Numbered from the stretch's first letter, positions 16,578 through 26,428 are shown. The stretch is 64,000 bases of DNA from Urechidicola croceus (GCA_905181865.1 CAJIZG010000005.1:350705-414704); one strand, 5' to 3'. The notes: generated by a model not told the origin, from the sequence alone. Translations and numbers: made by a program.

Positions 16578-19169
16578 ATGTTAAAAAGTAGCCTGATTTA
16601 TATATTCTTGTTTTTTGGTTGTTTTGTCTTTTCACAGCAACTAGAGGAAGAGATTTATTCAGCAACAGTATCTTTTATTGAGAATCAAAATCAAGCATCA
16701 TTTCAAATTTTAAACGAAAAAGCAAAAATTGTTCAAACTCAAGTTTCAACGAAAGGGGAGCAGCTAGCATTTGTATTTCTGCAATGTAATAAAGCATATT
16801 ATTTAAAGAACAAAAGCAGTTTTAATAAAGCAATTATCGCTTATGAAGATGCTTGGAATCGATATTCGAAGTACCAATTATCGGGGTATGATATTATTGA
16901 ATTTTGTTTAAAACCCCTAGGAGAACTCTACACGGTTTCTAAAGACTATGCCAACGCAGAAAACACGATTCGACTGTATTTGTCTTTAGCAAAAAAAAAA
17001 GGAAGTCAAACTCAAATAAATGCAGCAATAATCAACCTTTCTATAGTATATCAAAGTCTTGGGAAGCATCGAGATGTTGTGAATAATATTACAGATGCTT
17101 TGAAATCGGCAACTGCAAATGCTATTCAAATAGAAAAGTTGAGAAATATAAAAACAGATAGTCAGATTGCATTGAGACAAGTTTTAACGGTAGACAAGAT
17201 TCCAAAAACCAATACGTATAATTACTTTTTAAAGAGATCGCAATTGGATTTGCAAAATGGTGATTTTCGTGCAGCAGAAAACAATTTCGAGCAATCTAAA
17301 AAGTTATTTTTTAAACAAGAAGATATCACCGCAAGAAGGCTGGCGAAATTTTATGTGTATGAATCGGATCTGTTTTTAAAAGTAAAGAAAAAGGAAGATG
17401 TATTGCATAGTTTGTCAATGGCTATGAAATCATTGTTGCCAAATTTTAAAGGAGATGGCATTCCGAATCGGGAAGATCTATATTCAGAAAATACGTTTAT
17501 AGATATTTTTGATTTGATTGGTGACCTTCAAACAGATTTAGAAATAGCAATTAAATATTACAACTTGAGTTTCTATGTAGCCGATTTGTTACGTGAAAAT
17601 ATTTCTTCTCAAGAAACTAAAATTTTAAATCAGATCACCAATAGAATTCGCAGCGAAAAATGTATTGAATTACTGTATGAACACTATTTAAAATTGAAGG
17701 ATGAAGGGTTTCTAATAAGTGCTTTTCAATATGCTGAAAATAGTAAGGCGTCTGTTCTAAAAGAAATATTGCAAAAAAAATTCGTACTTCAAGAACATCC
17801 TAATGTTGAGGTTCTTGAAAAAGAACAAGAGTTACTTCAAGAGCAAGAATCTTTAACAAATGAATTGATAAAAGAGCGGATGGGTAAGTCGAGCATGGTT
17901 GTTTTAAATACTCTGGCGATGCAATTAAGCGAGAATAATATTCAATTAAAAGCAGTTAAAAATGAAATCTTAAAGAAGTATCCGTCATCAAAAGGAAATG
18001 AGATTTCAATAGATAAATTGAAAGCTCGCTTGAAACAAGATGAGGTTACCTTGGTCGAATATTTTTATGGCAAACGAGGGTTATATCAATTTGTTATTAG
18101 TGCCGAAAAAGCCTCATTTTATAGAATTGAATTGAGCGATGAGGTTACAGAGGATGTCTCAAATTTCATTGGTTTTTTTGATAATGCAGCATCTATAAAT
18201 AATGATGTAAGTAACTACTCAACTCAGGCGTTTGAAACCTTTCAATCATTGAATTTGAAAAATGTTTCGTCTACTCAAAATTTAATGATTATCCCAGATG
18301 GATTGCTAAATTTTATTCCTTTTGAAGCATTACTAACGGAGCGCACAGAAACCATGAATTTTTCAAAGATGCCTTTTTTCTTGAAGCGTAAAAAGGTAGT
18401 TTATAATTCAAGCGTGGAGTTTTATTTGAAAGATTATAAGACTCAAGGCGATAAGAATTTATTAGGTATTTTTCCGGTATTTGATAACACCAATCAGCAA
18501 TTGACACATTCAATAGAGGAAGCTAAGGCTATAGAAAATGCGATGAATGCTACCTTATTGATGAGAGACGAAGCCACTAAAAGCAGTTTTAAAGAAAATA
18601 GTTCGAAATATGGAATATTACATCTTTCAACACATGCCAATAGTGGTGATTATATCACCCCAGCGAGTATTGATTTTTATGATGAAAAATTATATCTGAA
18701 CGAATTGTATAGTCTTGATTTAAATCCGGAATTAGTGGTTTTAAGTGCCTGTGAAACAGGTGTAGGTAAATTGCAAAAAGGGGAAGGTGCCATGAGCATT
18801 GCTCGAGGATTTCAATATGCAGGTACTCAAAATATTCTATTTTCATTGTGGAAAATAAATGACCAATCGACATCAATGATTATGGAGTCTTTTTACAAGC
18901 AGTATAGAAACCATGCGTCGTTATATACCGCAAACCACGATTCTAAATTGAACTATTTGCACGATAGATCAATTAGTAATAGCAAGAAATCACCTTATTA
19001 TTGGGCTCCATTTATGTATTATGGAAAATTAACTCCTCCAGAAAAATCCAATGCAAGTTTATTATTACTAGGTGTTGGAATTCTTTTCGTTGTATTGGTT
19101 TTTATTTTGAAACGTTTTCATGTTTTTAGAAAACTTGCAATGGATTTAGGAAAGAACAACAAAAAATAA
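16578..19169 (+). CDS. TPR-CHAT caspase-like protease with C-terminal membrane helix
   Basis: 863 residues. N-terminal signal (MLKSSLIYIFLFFGCFVFSQ), then TPR-type helices through about residue 400, then a CHAT domain of the separase/caspase clan. The catalytic dyad is visible: His686 in LHLSTHANSG and Cys725 in VVLSACETGVG, followed by the expected GEGAMSIARGFQYAGTQNIL and SLWKIND. A hydrophobic segment at about 827-846 and a basic tail (KRFHVFRKL) anchor the C terminus. The bulk should therefore lie in the periplasm. Substrate unknown. CHAT proteases cut specific partners, so the neighbouring barrel protein, lipoproteins and membrane TPR protein are candidates. Intact and in an operon with the barrel gene. 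Confidence 0.9.
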   Translation: MLKSSLIYIFLFFGCFVFSQQLEEEIYSATVSFIENQNQASFQILNEKAKIVQTQVSTKGEQLAFVFLQCNKAYYLKNKSSFNKAIIAYEDAWNRYSKYQLSGYDIIEFCLKPLGELYTVSKDYANAENTIRLYLSLAKKKGSQTQINAAIINLSIVYQSLGKHRDVVNNITDALKSATANAIQIEKLRNIKTDSQIALRQVLTVDKIPKTNTYNYFLKRSQLDLQNGDFRAAENNFEQSKKLFFKQEDITARRLAKFYVYESDLFLKVKKKEDVLHSLSMAMKSLLPNFKGDGIPNREDLYSENTFIDIFDLIGDLQTDLEIAIKYYNLSFYVADLLRENISSQETKILNQITNRIRSEKCIELLYEHYLKLKDEGFLISAFQYAENSKASVLKEILQKKFVLQEHPNVEVLEKEQELLQEQESLTNELIKERMGKSSMVVLNTLAMQLSENNIQLKAVKNEILKKYPSSKGNEISIDKLKARLKQDEVTLVEYFYGKRGLYQFVISAEKASFYRIELSDEVTEDVSNFIGFFDNAASINNDVSNYSTQAFETFQSLNLKNVSSTQNLMIIPDGLLNFIPFEALLTERTETMNFSKMPFFLKRKKVVYNSSVEFYLKDYKTQGDKNLLGIFPVFDNTNQQLTHSIEEAKAIENAMNATLLMRDEATKSSFKENSSKYGILHLSTHANSGDYITPASIDFYDEKLYLNELYSLDLNPELVVLSACETGVGKLQKGEGAMSIARGFQYAGTQNILFSLWKINDQSTSMIMESFYKQYRNHASLYTANHDSKLNYLHDRSISNSKKSPYYWAPFMYYGKLTPPEKSNASLLLLGVGILFVVLVFILKRFHVFRKLAMDLGKNNKK

Positions 19170-19221
19170 TCAAAATGTAAAGTTTTATGGTTTATTTTTG
19201 TTACAATCAATTGGAATTTTA

Positions 19222-20634
19222 ATGCGTAAACTTTTAAAATATACGGCACTTCTTTTTATCCTAGTTATAGGTTATTTGGGGTGTACAAATTTTCAAAAAT
19301 TTATTATTATATCTGGTTTATCCGCAAAATGGGTGGCTTCGGGAATTTTTGTTGCAGAAAGAACACAATGGTCTATTGAAGAATCTGATAGTGATTTTTC
19401 GCCAATTACGTGGGCTAAGAATGAAGTGGATCTTCAGGACAAATCGGTGAGCACTTCGGTCTTTGGTTTACAAGAAAGAAAAGCGATTTATAGAAAAGGA
19501 TTAGGAACGGTGGTTACGAATGATGGATTTGATCCTGATATTCCATATTTAAGTCCGAATAGGCAGCGAGTTGCGAATAATTTAGAATTTCCCTATGGTG
19601 ATTTGCCTCAAAAAGACACTATCTTCTCAAACGTTAATTATGATGATTTGGAGAAGGTAGTTGTCGATTATTTTAATGAGAATGATGAAACGAATACTAC
19701 CCGTTCTTTGTTAATAGTGTATAGGAATCAAATTATAGCGGAGAAGTATGCTGATGGTTTTGATAAAGATTCTAAGATGTTAGGATGGTCTATGTCCAAA
19801 AGTATCCTGAGTGCAGTATATGGTGTTATGGAGCAGCAAGGAAGAATTGGGAAAGACGATTTCGCGCCAATTGAATCATGGAAGAATGATGGGCGTTCAA
19901 AAATAACCATTAATAACTTGTTACAAATGAATAGTGGGTTGGAGTGGGAAGAAGATTATACTAAGATTTGCGATGTTACGGAAATGCTGTATGTAGCATC
20001 GGATATGACAAAACCTCAATTAAAGAAGCCTTTAATTGGGAAGTCAAATGAAACGTGGAATTATTCTTCAGGAACTACAAATTTACTATCTGGTATTTTA
20101 AGGCAGCAGTTAAAGTCGCATCAAGAATATCTTGATTTTTGGTACGCCGAATTGATTGATAAAATAGGGATGAATTCTATGGTGCTTGAAGCAGATTTGG
20201 CGGGTAATTATGTGGCGTCTTCATATGCATGGGCAAATACAAGGGACTGGGCAAAATTCGGCTTACTTTATTTGAATAAAGGCAATTGGAATGGGAAACA
20301 AATTTTAAGTGAAGATTGGGTAAAGTATACTGCTACCCCAACAAATGGATCGAAAGGAATATATGGCGCGCAGTTTTGGCTAAATGCTGGAGGTCATTTG
20401 ATAGACGTTCCAAAGGACATGTACATGGCTAGCGGTTATCAAGGTCAGTATGTTTTTATTATTCCATCTAAAGAATTGGTGATTGTTCGGATGGGGGTTA
20501 ATTATAATAATACGAAAGAACTGTTGAAAAAGAGACCCGTAAAAGAGAATGAAATAGAAGCCGTTGTTGAGTTTGAATTAAAAAATAAAGCCAACAATAT
20601 TTTGTTGGCTCAAATTCTATCGACACTAAATTGA
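19222..20634 (+). CDS. Beta-lactamase-family serine hydrolase
   Basis: 470 residues from the ATG at 19222 (MRKLLKYTALLFI); an upstream TTG at 19198 adds eight residues. A lipobox-like GYLGCTN follows the first hydrophobic segment. The serine beta-lactamase/class C-like fold has the nucleophile Ser190 in SMSK (SxxK), a YSSG segment and VRMGVNY near the end. Such proteins are esterases or D-amino-peptidases more often than true beta-lactamases. It follows the CHAT gene by 52 bases. Its last codons contain the hairpin of the opposite-strand suf operon. Confidence 0.86.
   Translation: MRKLLKYTALLFILVIGYLGCTNFQKFIIISGLSAKWVASGIFVAERTQWSIEESDSDFSPITWAKNEVDLQDKSVSTSVFGLQERKAIYRKGLGTVVTNDGFDPDIPYLSPNRQRVANNLEFPYGDLPQKDTIFSNVNYDDLEKVVVDYFNENDETNTTRSLLIVYRNQIIAEKYADGFDKDSKMLGWSMSKSILSAVYGVMEQQGRIGKDDFAPIESWKNDGRSKITINNLLQMNSGLEWEEDYTKICDVTEMLYVASDMTKPQLKKPLIGKSNETWNYSSGTTNLLSGILRQQLKSHQEYLDFWYAELIDKIGMNSMVLEADLAGNYVASSYAWANTRDWAKFGLLYLNKGNWNGKQILSEDWVKYTATPTNGSKGIYGAQFWLNAGGHLIDVPKDMYMASGYQGQYVFIIPSKELVIVRMGVNYNNTKELLKKRPVKENEIEAVVEFELKNKANNILLAQILSTLN
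20589..20610 (-). terminator. Terminator of the suf operon inside the neighbouring gene
   Basis: On the minus strand AGCCAACAA / TTGTTGGCT with a 4-base loop, followed by TTATTTTTT. It lies about 36 bases past the sufD stop and is part of the coding sequence of the convergent serine hydrolase. Confidence 0.75.
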
Positions 20635-20645
20635 TCTCAAATAAA

Positions 20646-21968
20646 CTACATATCAAAGCCTAGTTTAACATTCAATTTGTTTGCGATTAATTTTGTGATT
20701 CTAGTTTTTAACTCTGGAATTTTAATTTTCTCCACCACTTCATTTCCAAAAGCATATAGTAATAAAGCCTTTGCTTCTTTGGTTGGAATTCCGCGAGATT
20801 GCATATAGAATAGAGCACTTTCGTCTAATTGCCCAATAGTACACCCATGTGAACATTTCACATCATCTGCAAATATTTCTAACTGTGGTTTTGAATTGAT
20901 TGTTGCTTTATCTCCTATTAATATGTTATTGTTTTGTTGAAAAGCATTTGTTTTCTGTGCTTCTCGATTAACAATTACTTTGCCATTAAAAACTCCTGTT
21001 GAGGCGTCATCATAAATTCCTTTATATAATTCAAAACTCTCACAATTGGGAGACTTATGATGCATTAAGGTATGATTATCTACATGCTGCTTTTTATCTA
21101 AAATAGAGATACCATTGATATGCGATTCTATGCGCTCGCCTTCATGAAAGAATTCAACATTGTTTCTAGTCAATTTACCTCCAAAAGAAAAGGTGTTAAC
21201 CGAAGCGATACTACTTTCTTTTTGTTGAACAAAAGTACTATCTATTAAAGAGGCGTTTTCACGATCATTTTGAATCTTGTAATAATCGACAATAGCTCGT
21301 TTTCCAGCAAAAACTTCAGTAACAGCATTGGTTAAAACAGTATTATTACTCAAGCTTTGATGGCGTTCAATAATTTCAACATGTGAATTTTCTCCAACAA
21401 TAATAAGGTTTCTAGGTTGTAATAAAATATCTTTTTCACCTCCAGTATAGAAATTTACGATTTGAATAGGCTTCGGTAAAATTTTATTTTTGCCAATATG
21501 TATATAAGCACCTTCTATGGTAAACGCAGTATTTAAATCTGTAAGGCTATTATTATTTTGCGCAATTTTATTAAAGTAGTTGTCTAAAACTAGTTGGTAT
21601 TGAGGTTTTTTCAAAACTGAAGACATCAGGCAGATATCAAAGCCGTCATGCGTAGTTTCAGATAAATAGGAACTATAAATGCCGTCAACAAAAACAACTT
21701 TATAAGATTCAATTTCATGTAAAAAATACTTTTTTACGTCTTTAAATTCAATATCACTTTCTTCTTTCGGAAAAACACTATAATCGTGATTTAAAACTGA
21801 CTTTAAAGAGGTGTATTTCCATTCTTCATCTTTTTTTGTAGGGAAACCTTCTTTTTCAAAAGAAGCCATGGCTTTCGTTCTAATATCGTGTATACTAGAA
21901 TCTAAATCTACTTTTCCAAGGTTTTCCATAACCATGAAAGATGATATTAATTTTTCTTGTAATTCCAT
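20646..21968 (-). CDS. sufD: SUF scaffold protein SufD
   Basis: Component of the SufBCD scaffold for iron-sulfur cluster assembly. 440 residues with the SufBD beta-helix core and its closing segments DDVKCSHGCTIGQLDESALFYMQSRGI, with the conserved Cys and His, and ETRIT-like ending. It starts three bases after the sufC stop. Weaker N-terminal conservation (DEEWKYTSL) is normal for SufD. Confidence 0.95.
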   Translation of the reverse strand: MELQEKLISSFMVMENLGKVDLDSSIHDIRTKAMASFEKEGFPTKKDEEWKYTSLKSVLNHDYSVFPKEESDIEFKDVKKYFLHEIESYKVVFVDGIYSSYLSETTHDGFDICLMSSVLKKPQYQLVLDNYFNKIAQNNNSLTDLNTAFTIEGAYIHIGKNKILPKPIQIVNFYTGGEKDILLQPRNLIIVGENSHVEIIERHQSLSNNTVLTNAVTEVFAGKRAIVDYYKIQNDRENASLIDSTFVQQKESSIASVNTFSFGGKLTRNNVEFFHEGERIESHINGISILDKKQHVDNHTLMHHKSPNCESFELYKGIYDDASTGVFNGKVIVNREAQKTNAFQQNNNILIGDKATINSKPQLEIFADDVKCSHGCTIGQLDESALFYMQSRGIPTKEAKALLLYAFGNEVVEKIKIPELKTRITKLIANKLNVKLGFDM

Positions 21969-21971
21969 CTT

Positions 21972-22715
21972 TTATATGTCTTTAACCCAATCATACCCTT
22001 TTTCCTCTAGCTCGTAGGCCAATTCTTTGCCTCCAGATTTTACAATTTTTCCGTTGTGAAGAACATGAACAAAATCTGGAACAATATAGTCGAGTAAGCG
22101 CTGATAGTGTGTAATAAGTATGACTGCGTTCTCTGCACTTTTAAGTTTGTTTACGCCATTGGCAACAACCTTTAAGGCATCAATGTCTAATCCAGAATCA
22201 GTTTCATCTAATATGGCAAGTTTAGGTTCTAACATGGCCATTTGAAAAATTTCGTTACGCTTTTTCTCACCACCTGAAAACCCTTCATTCAATGATCGTG
22301 ATAAAAACTTACGATTCATTTCTAACAAAGCAGACTTTTCACGAATTAACTTTAGCATATCTTTAGCAGGTAAATCTTCCATGCCATTCGCTTTACGTTT
22401 TTCGTTTATCGCCGTTTTAATAAAGTTTGTTGTACTAACTCCTGGAATTTCAATAGGATACTGAAAACTCATAAAAACTCCTTTATGAGCTCTTTCGTCA
22501 GGAGATAATTCTAGAATACTTTTATTTTCTAAAATAACATCTCCTTTAGTAACTACAAACGTTTCGTTTCCAGCGATTACTGAAGCTAATGTACTTTTCC
22601 CAGAACCGTTTGGCCCCATGATTGCATGAACTTCTCCCGCTTTTACATTTAAATTAATTCCTTTCAGAATTCCTTTATTTTCTATCTCTGCGTGTAAATT
22701 TTTTATTTCTAACAT
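21972..22715 (-). CDS. sufC: SUF ATPase SufC
   Basis: ABC-type ATPase of the SufBCD complex, 247 residues. Walker A GPNGSGKSTLAS, signature FSGGEKKRNE and Walker B LAILDETDSGLD are all present, together with the SufC-specific TSFMSFQYP-like HKGVFMSFQYPIEIPG stretch. Same strand between sufB and sufD. Confidence 0.97.
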   Translation of the reverse strand: MLEIKNLHAEIENKGILKGINLNVKAGEVHAIMGPNGSGKSTLASVIAGNETFVVTKGDVILENKSILELSPDERAHKGVFMSFQYPIEIPGVSTTNFIKTAINEKRKANGMEDLPAKDMLKLIREKSALLEMNRKFLSRSLNEGFSGGEKKRNEIFQMAMLEPKLAILDETDSGLDIDALKVVANGVNKLKSAENAVILITHYQRLLDYIVPDFVHVLHNGKIVKSGGKELAYELEEKGYDWVKDI

Positions 22716-22781
22716 TCCTAATATGATGATTTGTGTAGTCGTTTAATCGTTTGCATTTTTATTTATGAACAATTCAACAAA

Positions 22782-24230
22782 TTAACCCACTGATCCTTCT
22801 AATGATATTTCTAATAATTTTTGTGCTTCTACGGCAAATTCCATTGGTAACTTATTCAACACATCTTTGCTAAAACCATTTACAATCAAAGCTATTGCCT
22901 TTTCTGTTTCAATGCCTCTTTGGTTACAATAGAATAATTGGTCTTCACCAATTTTACTTGTAGTTGCTTCATGCTCAATTTTAGCCGATTTGTTTTTTGA
23001 TTCGATATAAGGAAAAGTATGTGCACCACATTTATTTCCCATTAGCAATGAATCACACTGTGAAAAATTACGTGCGTTTTCTGCTCTCGATCCAATTTGA
23101 ACGAGTCCTCTATAAGAGTTTTGAGATTTTCCAGCGGAGATTCCTTTAGAAATGATTGTACTCTTAGAGTTTTTGCCAAGATGAATCATTTTTGTTCCAG
23201 TATCGGCTTGTTGGTAATTGTTTGTAACAGCAATTGAATAAAATTCACCTACCGAATTATCTCCTTTTAAAATACAACTTGGATATTTCCAAGTAACCGC
23301 GCTTCCTGTCTCTACTTGTGTCCAAGAAATTTTAGAACTGTCATGGCAAATCCCTCTTTTTGTTACAAAGTTGAATACACCACCTTTTCCATTTTTATCT
23401 CCAGGATACCAGTTTTGAACAGTCGAATACTTAATTTCTGCATCATCCATGGCAATCAATTCCACAACTGCAGCGTGCAATTGGTTTTCATCGCGACTTG
23501 GTGCAGTGCAACCTTCTAAATAACTTACATAACTTCCTTCATCGGCAATTAGAAGTGTGCGCTCAAATTGACCTGTACCGCCTTCATTAATTCTGAAATA
23601 AGTAGATAATTCCATGGGGCATTTTACACCTTTTGGAATGTAGCAAAAAGATCCATCCGTAAAGACGGCAGAATTTAAGGCTGCGTAGAAGTTATCCGTT
23701 TTAGGAACAACTGTTCCCATATATTTTTTTACCAAATCAGGATGCTGCTGTATTGCTTCAGAAATCGGCATAAATAAGATACCTTTTTCAGCCAAAGTCG
23801 CTTTAAATGTTGTCGCTACAGAAACAGAATCTACCACAATATCCATTGCGACATTATTCATCTTTTTTTGTTCATCAGTAGAAATTCCTAATTTTTTATA
23901 CATCGCTATTAAATCTGGATCTACATCGTCTAATGTTTTATTAGGGTCTACAGATTTCGGTGCGGAATAATATGCAATATTTTGAAAGTCAGGCTTAGGG
24001 TAATTTACATTTGCCCAATCTGGCTCTTTCATTCCTTCCCAAATACGAAAAGCCTCTAAACGCCATTCGGTCATCCATTCTGGTTCATTTTTCTTTTTAG
24101 AAATAGCACGAACTATATCTTCATTTAACCCTTTTGGAAAGGTGTCTGATTCTATATCAGTATAAAAACCATACTCATATTCTTGCGTTGCAAGTTCTTC
24201 TCTTAGGTCGTCTTCCGTATACTTTGACAT
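22782..24230 (-). CDS. sufB: SUF scaffold protein SufB
   Basis: Core scaffold on which clusters are built. 482 residues with conserved segments [38 protein letters not shown], the [15 protein letters not shown] part and the C-terminal [23 protein letters not shown]. It is 16 bases after the IscA/SufA-type gene and upstream of sufC. Confidence 0.97.
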   Translation of the reverse strand: MSKYTEDDLREELATQEYEYGFYTDIESDTFPKGLNEDIVRAISKKKNEPEWMTEWRLEAFRIWEGMKEPDWANVNYPKPDFQNIAYYSAPKSVDPNKTLDDVDPDLIAMYKKLGISTDEQKKMNNVAMDIVVDSVSVATTFKATLAEKGILFMPISEAIQQHPDLVKKYMGTVVPKTDNFYAALNSAVFTDGSFCYIPKGVKCPMELSTYFRINEGGTGQFERTLLIADEGSYVSYLEGCTAPSRDENQLHAAVVELIAMDDAEIKYSTVQNWYPGDKNGKGGVFNFVTKRGICHDSSKISWTQVETGSAVTWKYPSCILKGDNSVGEFYSIAVTNNYQQADTGTKMIHLGKNSKSTIISKGISAGKSQNSYRGLVQIGSRAENARNFSQCDSLLMGNKCGAHTFPYIESKNKSAKIEHEATTSKIGEDQLFYCNQRGIETEKAIALIVNGFSKDVLNKLPMEFAVEAQKLLEISLEGSVG

Positions 24231-24246
24231 AATGTTGATTTATAAA

Positions 24247-24576
24247 TTAAAGTGAAAACGATTCGCCACAACCACAAGTTCTATTGGCATTCGGATTTTG
24301 AAATACAAACCCTGTTCCGTTTAAACCTCCAGAATATTCTAAGGTGGTTCCAACTAAGTATAGAAAACTTTTTTTGTCAACAATAATCTGAACTCCATTG
24401 TCTTTAAAAACTTTGTCTCCTTCAGACTTATTTTTGTCAAATTTCAAATCATAAGAAAGCCCAGAACAACCGCCACTTTTAACTCCAACACGAACAAAGT
24501 CATTGTTTGCATCGAAACCATCTTCTGACATCATCTGAATGACTTTTTTTTTTGCTATTTCTGATACTTTTATCAT
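24247..24576 (-). CDS. A-type iron-sulfur carrier (SufA/IscA family)
   Basis: 109 residues. Start set at the ATG at 24576 (MIKVSEIAKKKVIQMM); the longer frame adds residues from the upstream region. The three cluster-binding cysteines are present: one in GGCSGLSYDL and the pair in RTCGCGESF. First gene of the sufABCD operon, so it probably accepts clusters from SufBCD and delivers them to targets. SufA versus IscA naming cannot be settled from the sequence. Confidence 0.94.
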   Translation of the reverse strand: MIKVSEIAKKKVIQMMSEDGFDANNDFVRVGVKSGGCSGLSYDLKFDKNKSEGDKVFKDNGVQIIVDKKSFLYLVGTTLEYSGGLNGTGFVFQNPNANRTCGCGESFSL

Positions 24577-24858
24577 AATTATATATAAAATACAGATTAA
24601 TTTTAAATGGGGTACAAAGGTAGTGACAAAATATGACATTTATCATCTATGTATATTGTTAAATTAGATAATTAAATAGAGTTAATCAATGGTTCAATGT
24701 ATCCGACTGTTTTTAGTAAATAGTATTTATATTTTTATTGGTCGTAAAAAAGTCAGGAATAATTCAATTTAAAAAAAATGATGCTACTTTGATAAAATTT
24801 ATAGAATTTTGTAGCTCTAATTTAGAATCCATTTCTTAATTAAAATTATTCGTCAAAT

Positions 24859-25908
24859 ATGTTACAAGATAAAAATGAACAGAGAACTTCCATTTCAGAT
24901 TTAGGTGAATTTGGTTTAATAAAACATATTACTAAATACTTTAAAATTCATAATGAATCAACTGAAAAGGGGGTTGGTGATGATGCCGCTGTTCTAAATT
25001 TTGAGAATAAGCAAATTCTAGTTACTACGGATTTATTGATTGAAGGTGTTCATTTTGATTTGTCATATGTGCCTTTGAAACATTTAGGATATAAGGCAGT
25101 AATGGTCAATTTGTCTGATGTGTATGCCATGAATGGAAATGCAACGCAAATTACGGTTTCGATTGCGATATCAAATAGATTTCCTTTAGAGGCAATGGAA
25201 GAATTATATGCAGGTATTCAATCGGCTTGTGCTAGTTATCAAGTTGATTTGGTTGGAGGAGATACAACTTCTTCAACTACTGGTTTGTTACTAAGTATAA
25301 CTGCAATTGGTGAAGCGAATGCAGAAGATATAGTTTATAGAAATGGGGCTAAAGTGGATGATTTATTGGTAGTTTCTGGTGATTTAGGAGCATCATATTT
25401 GGGGTTACAAGTATTAGAAAGAGAAAAGGAAGTTTTTAAAGTAAACCCAAATTCTCAGCCAGATTTAGAGAATTACACCTATTTAGTGGAGCGTCAATTG
25501 AAACCTGAAGCGCGAAAAGATATTGTTGAATTGTTGAAACAATTAGAAGTGAAGCCAACGTCTATGATTGATATATCTGATGGGTTGTCTTCTGAGATAA
25601 TTCATCTTTGTAAAGCATCAGAAGTTGGTTGTAATTTGTATGAGGAGAAAATCCCTTTAGATCCTCAAATGATTTCTGCTTGTGAGGAGTTTGAGATAAA
25701 TTCAACCATGGTTGCTTTGAGTGGGGGAGAAGATTATGAGTTATTGTTTACAATTTCTCAAAAAGATTTCCTTACAATAAAAGGAAACACTCATCTTACC
25801 GTAATTGGTCACATGACCGATAAAAATGCGGGTATGAATTTAGTGACTAGAGCAAATCAACATGTTCCACTAACCGCTCAAGGATGGAATTCCTTTGATA
25901 AAGAATAA
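24859..25908 (+). CDS. thiL: Thiamine-monophosphate kinase
   Basis: Phosphorylates thiamine phosphate to thiamine diphosphate. 349 residues with the N-terminal GVGDDAAVL, the VTTDLLIEGVHFDL loop, AVMVNLSDVYAMNG, LVGGDTTSS, DISDGLSSEI and SGGEDYELLF segments of the family. No THI-box riboswitch is visible in the 280 bases upstream. It converges on a dead DUF4251 gene; the two stop codons abut in a palindrome. Confidence 0.95.
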   Translation: MLQDKNEQRTSISDLGEFGLIKHITKYFKIHNESTEKGVGDDAAVLNFENKQILVTTDLLIEGVHFDLSYVPLKHLGYKAVMVNLSDVYAMNGNATQITVSIAISNRFPLEAMEELYAGIQSACASYQVDLVGGDTTSSTTGLLLSITAIGEANAEDIVYRNGAKVDDLLVVSGDLGASYLGLQVLEREKEVFKVNPNSQPDLENYTYLVERQLKPEARKDIVELLKQLEVKPTSMIDISDGLSSEIIHLCKASEVGCNLYEEKIPLDPQMISACEEFEINSTMVALSGGEDYELLFTISQKDFLTIKGNTHLTVIGHMTDKNAGMNLVTRANQHVPLTAQGWNSFDKE

Positions 25909-25917
25909 TTATTCTTT
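25900..25917. terminator. Palindrome at the convergent stop codons
   Basis: AAAGAATAATTATTCTTT is a perfect palindrome covering the stop of thiL and the stop of the DUF4251 remnant. It is short and A/T only, so it is a weak terminator at best. Confidence 0.35.
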
Positions 25918-26428
25918 GCTTTTTTCTTTCATTTCTTTTACGTCTCCATCATAAGATATATTTGATCTAGAACTACTTTAAATTTGAAGGCTGCTAATTC
26001 CGCTTCCTTATATGTTAAGCGCTATGTCAAAATATTCTGAGTCATTTTTGACTTTGAAACTGAGAGTAAGTTTATTTTTTTTTGTCCTTTCTATTTAATT
26101 TCAAAGTCAGAAATTCACCCTTCAAACTTTATATCGCTACCAGTGTAGGCTGCGGCTCCATAAGATTACTCATTAAATGGGAGGTCAGCAGAAGTTTTTG
26201 TGCCATTCATTGACATGGTGTATCTGTCGACAGCAATAGGAACTCTTCTACCACTCCTGGATGATGCCCAATTTTCTCCAAAAATGTATTTGTCGCTTTC
26301 TAGTGCCTTTATAGTTTCTAGGTATGTTTCTTTTCTTTTTTTTTTCTCAATTCTTTTTTTGATTGAGCAACCATATCAATGGACGTAAAAATAGATATGG
26401 AGAGAAATAGTATTATTACTTCTTTCAT
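25909..26428 (-). pseudogene. DUF4251-type periplasmic protein, decayed
   Basis: The start region is intact: a signal peptide (MKEVIILFLSISIFTSIDMV, then AQSKKE), then ESDKYIFGENWASSRSGRR and VAVDRYTMSMNGTK-like text with ADLPFNE. In the rest, the family order continues in the same frame past in-frame stops: SYGAAAYTGSDIKFEG, a stop, ISDFEIK, a stop, and after further damage KNDSEYFDIALNI and SNISYDGDVKEMKEKSKE at the end. At least five stops break a protein that would have been about 170 residues. Multiple lesions rule out sequencing error. Copy E of the dispersed leader element lies directly upstream. Confidence 0.85.

Noticed and set aside
18313..18513. Several minus-strand frames within the CHAT, barrel and hydrolase genes
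   Set aside because: They are antisense shadows: no start signals, no family features, and the plus-strand genes are intact.
16578..19169. CHAT protein as part of a gasdermin or type III-E CRISPR (Craspase) defence system
   Set aside because: No gasdermin-like gene, no cas gene and no repeat array are in the window, and the signal peptide and C-terminal membrane helix place it in the envelope.
24577..24858. Thiamine riboswitch before thiL
   Set aside because: No THI-box (CUGAGA...ACCUGAUCUGG-type) sequence is visible in the upstream region.
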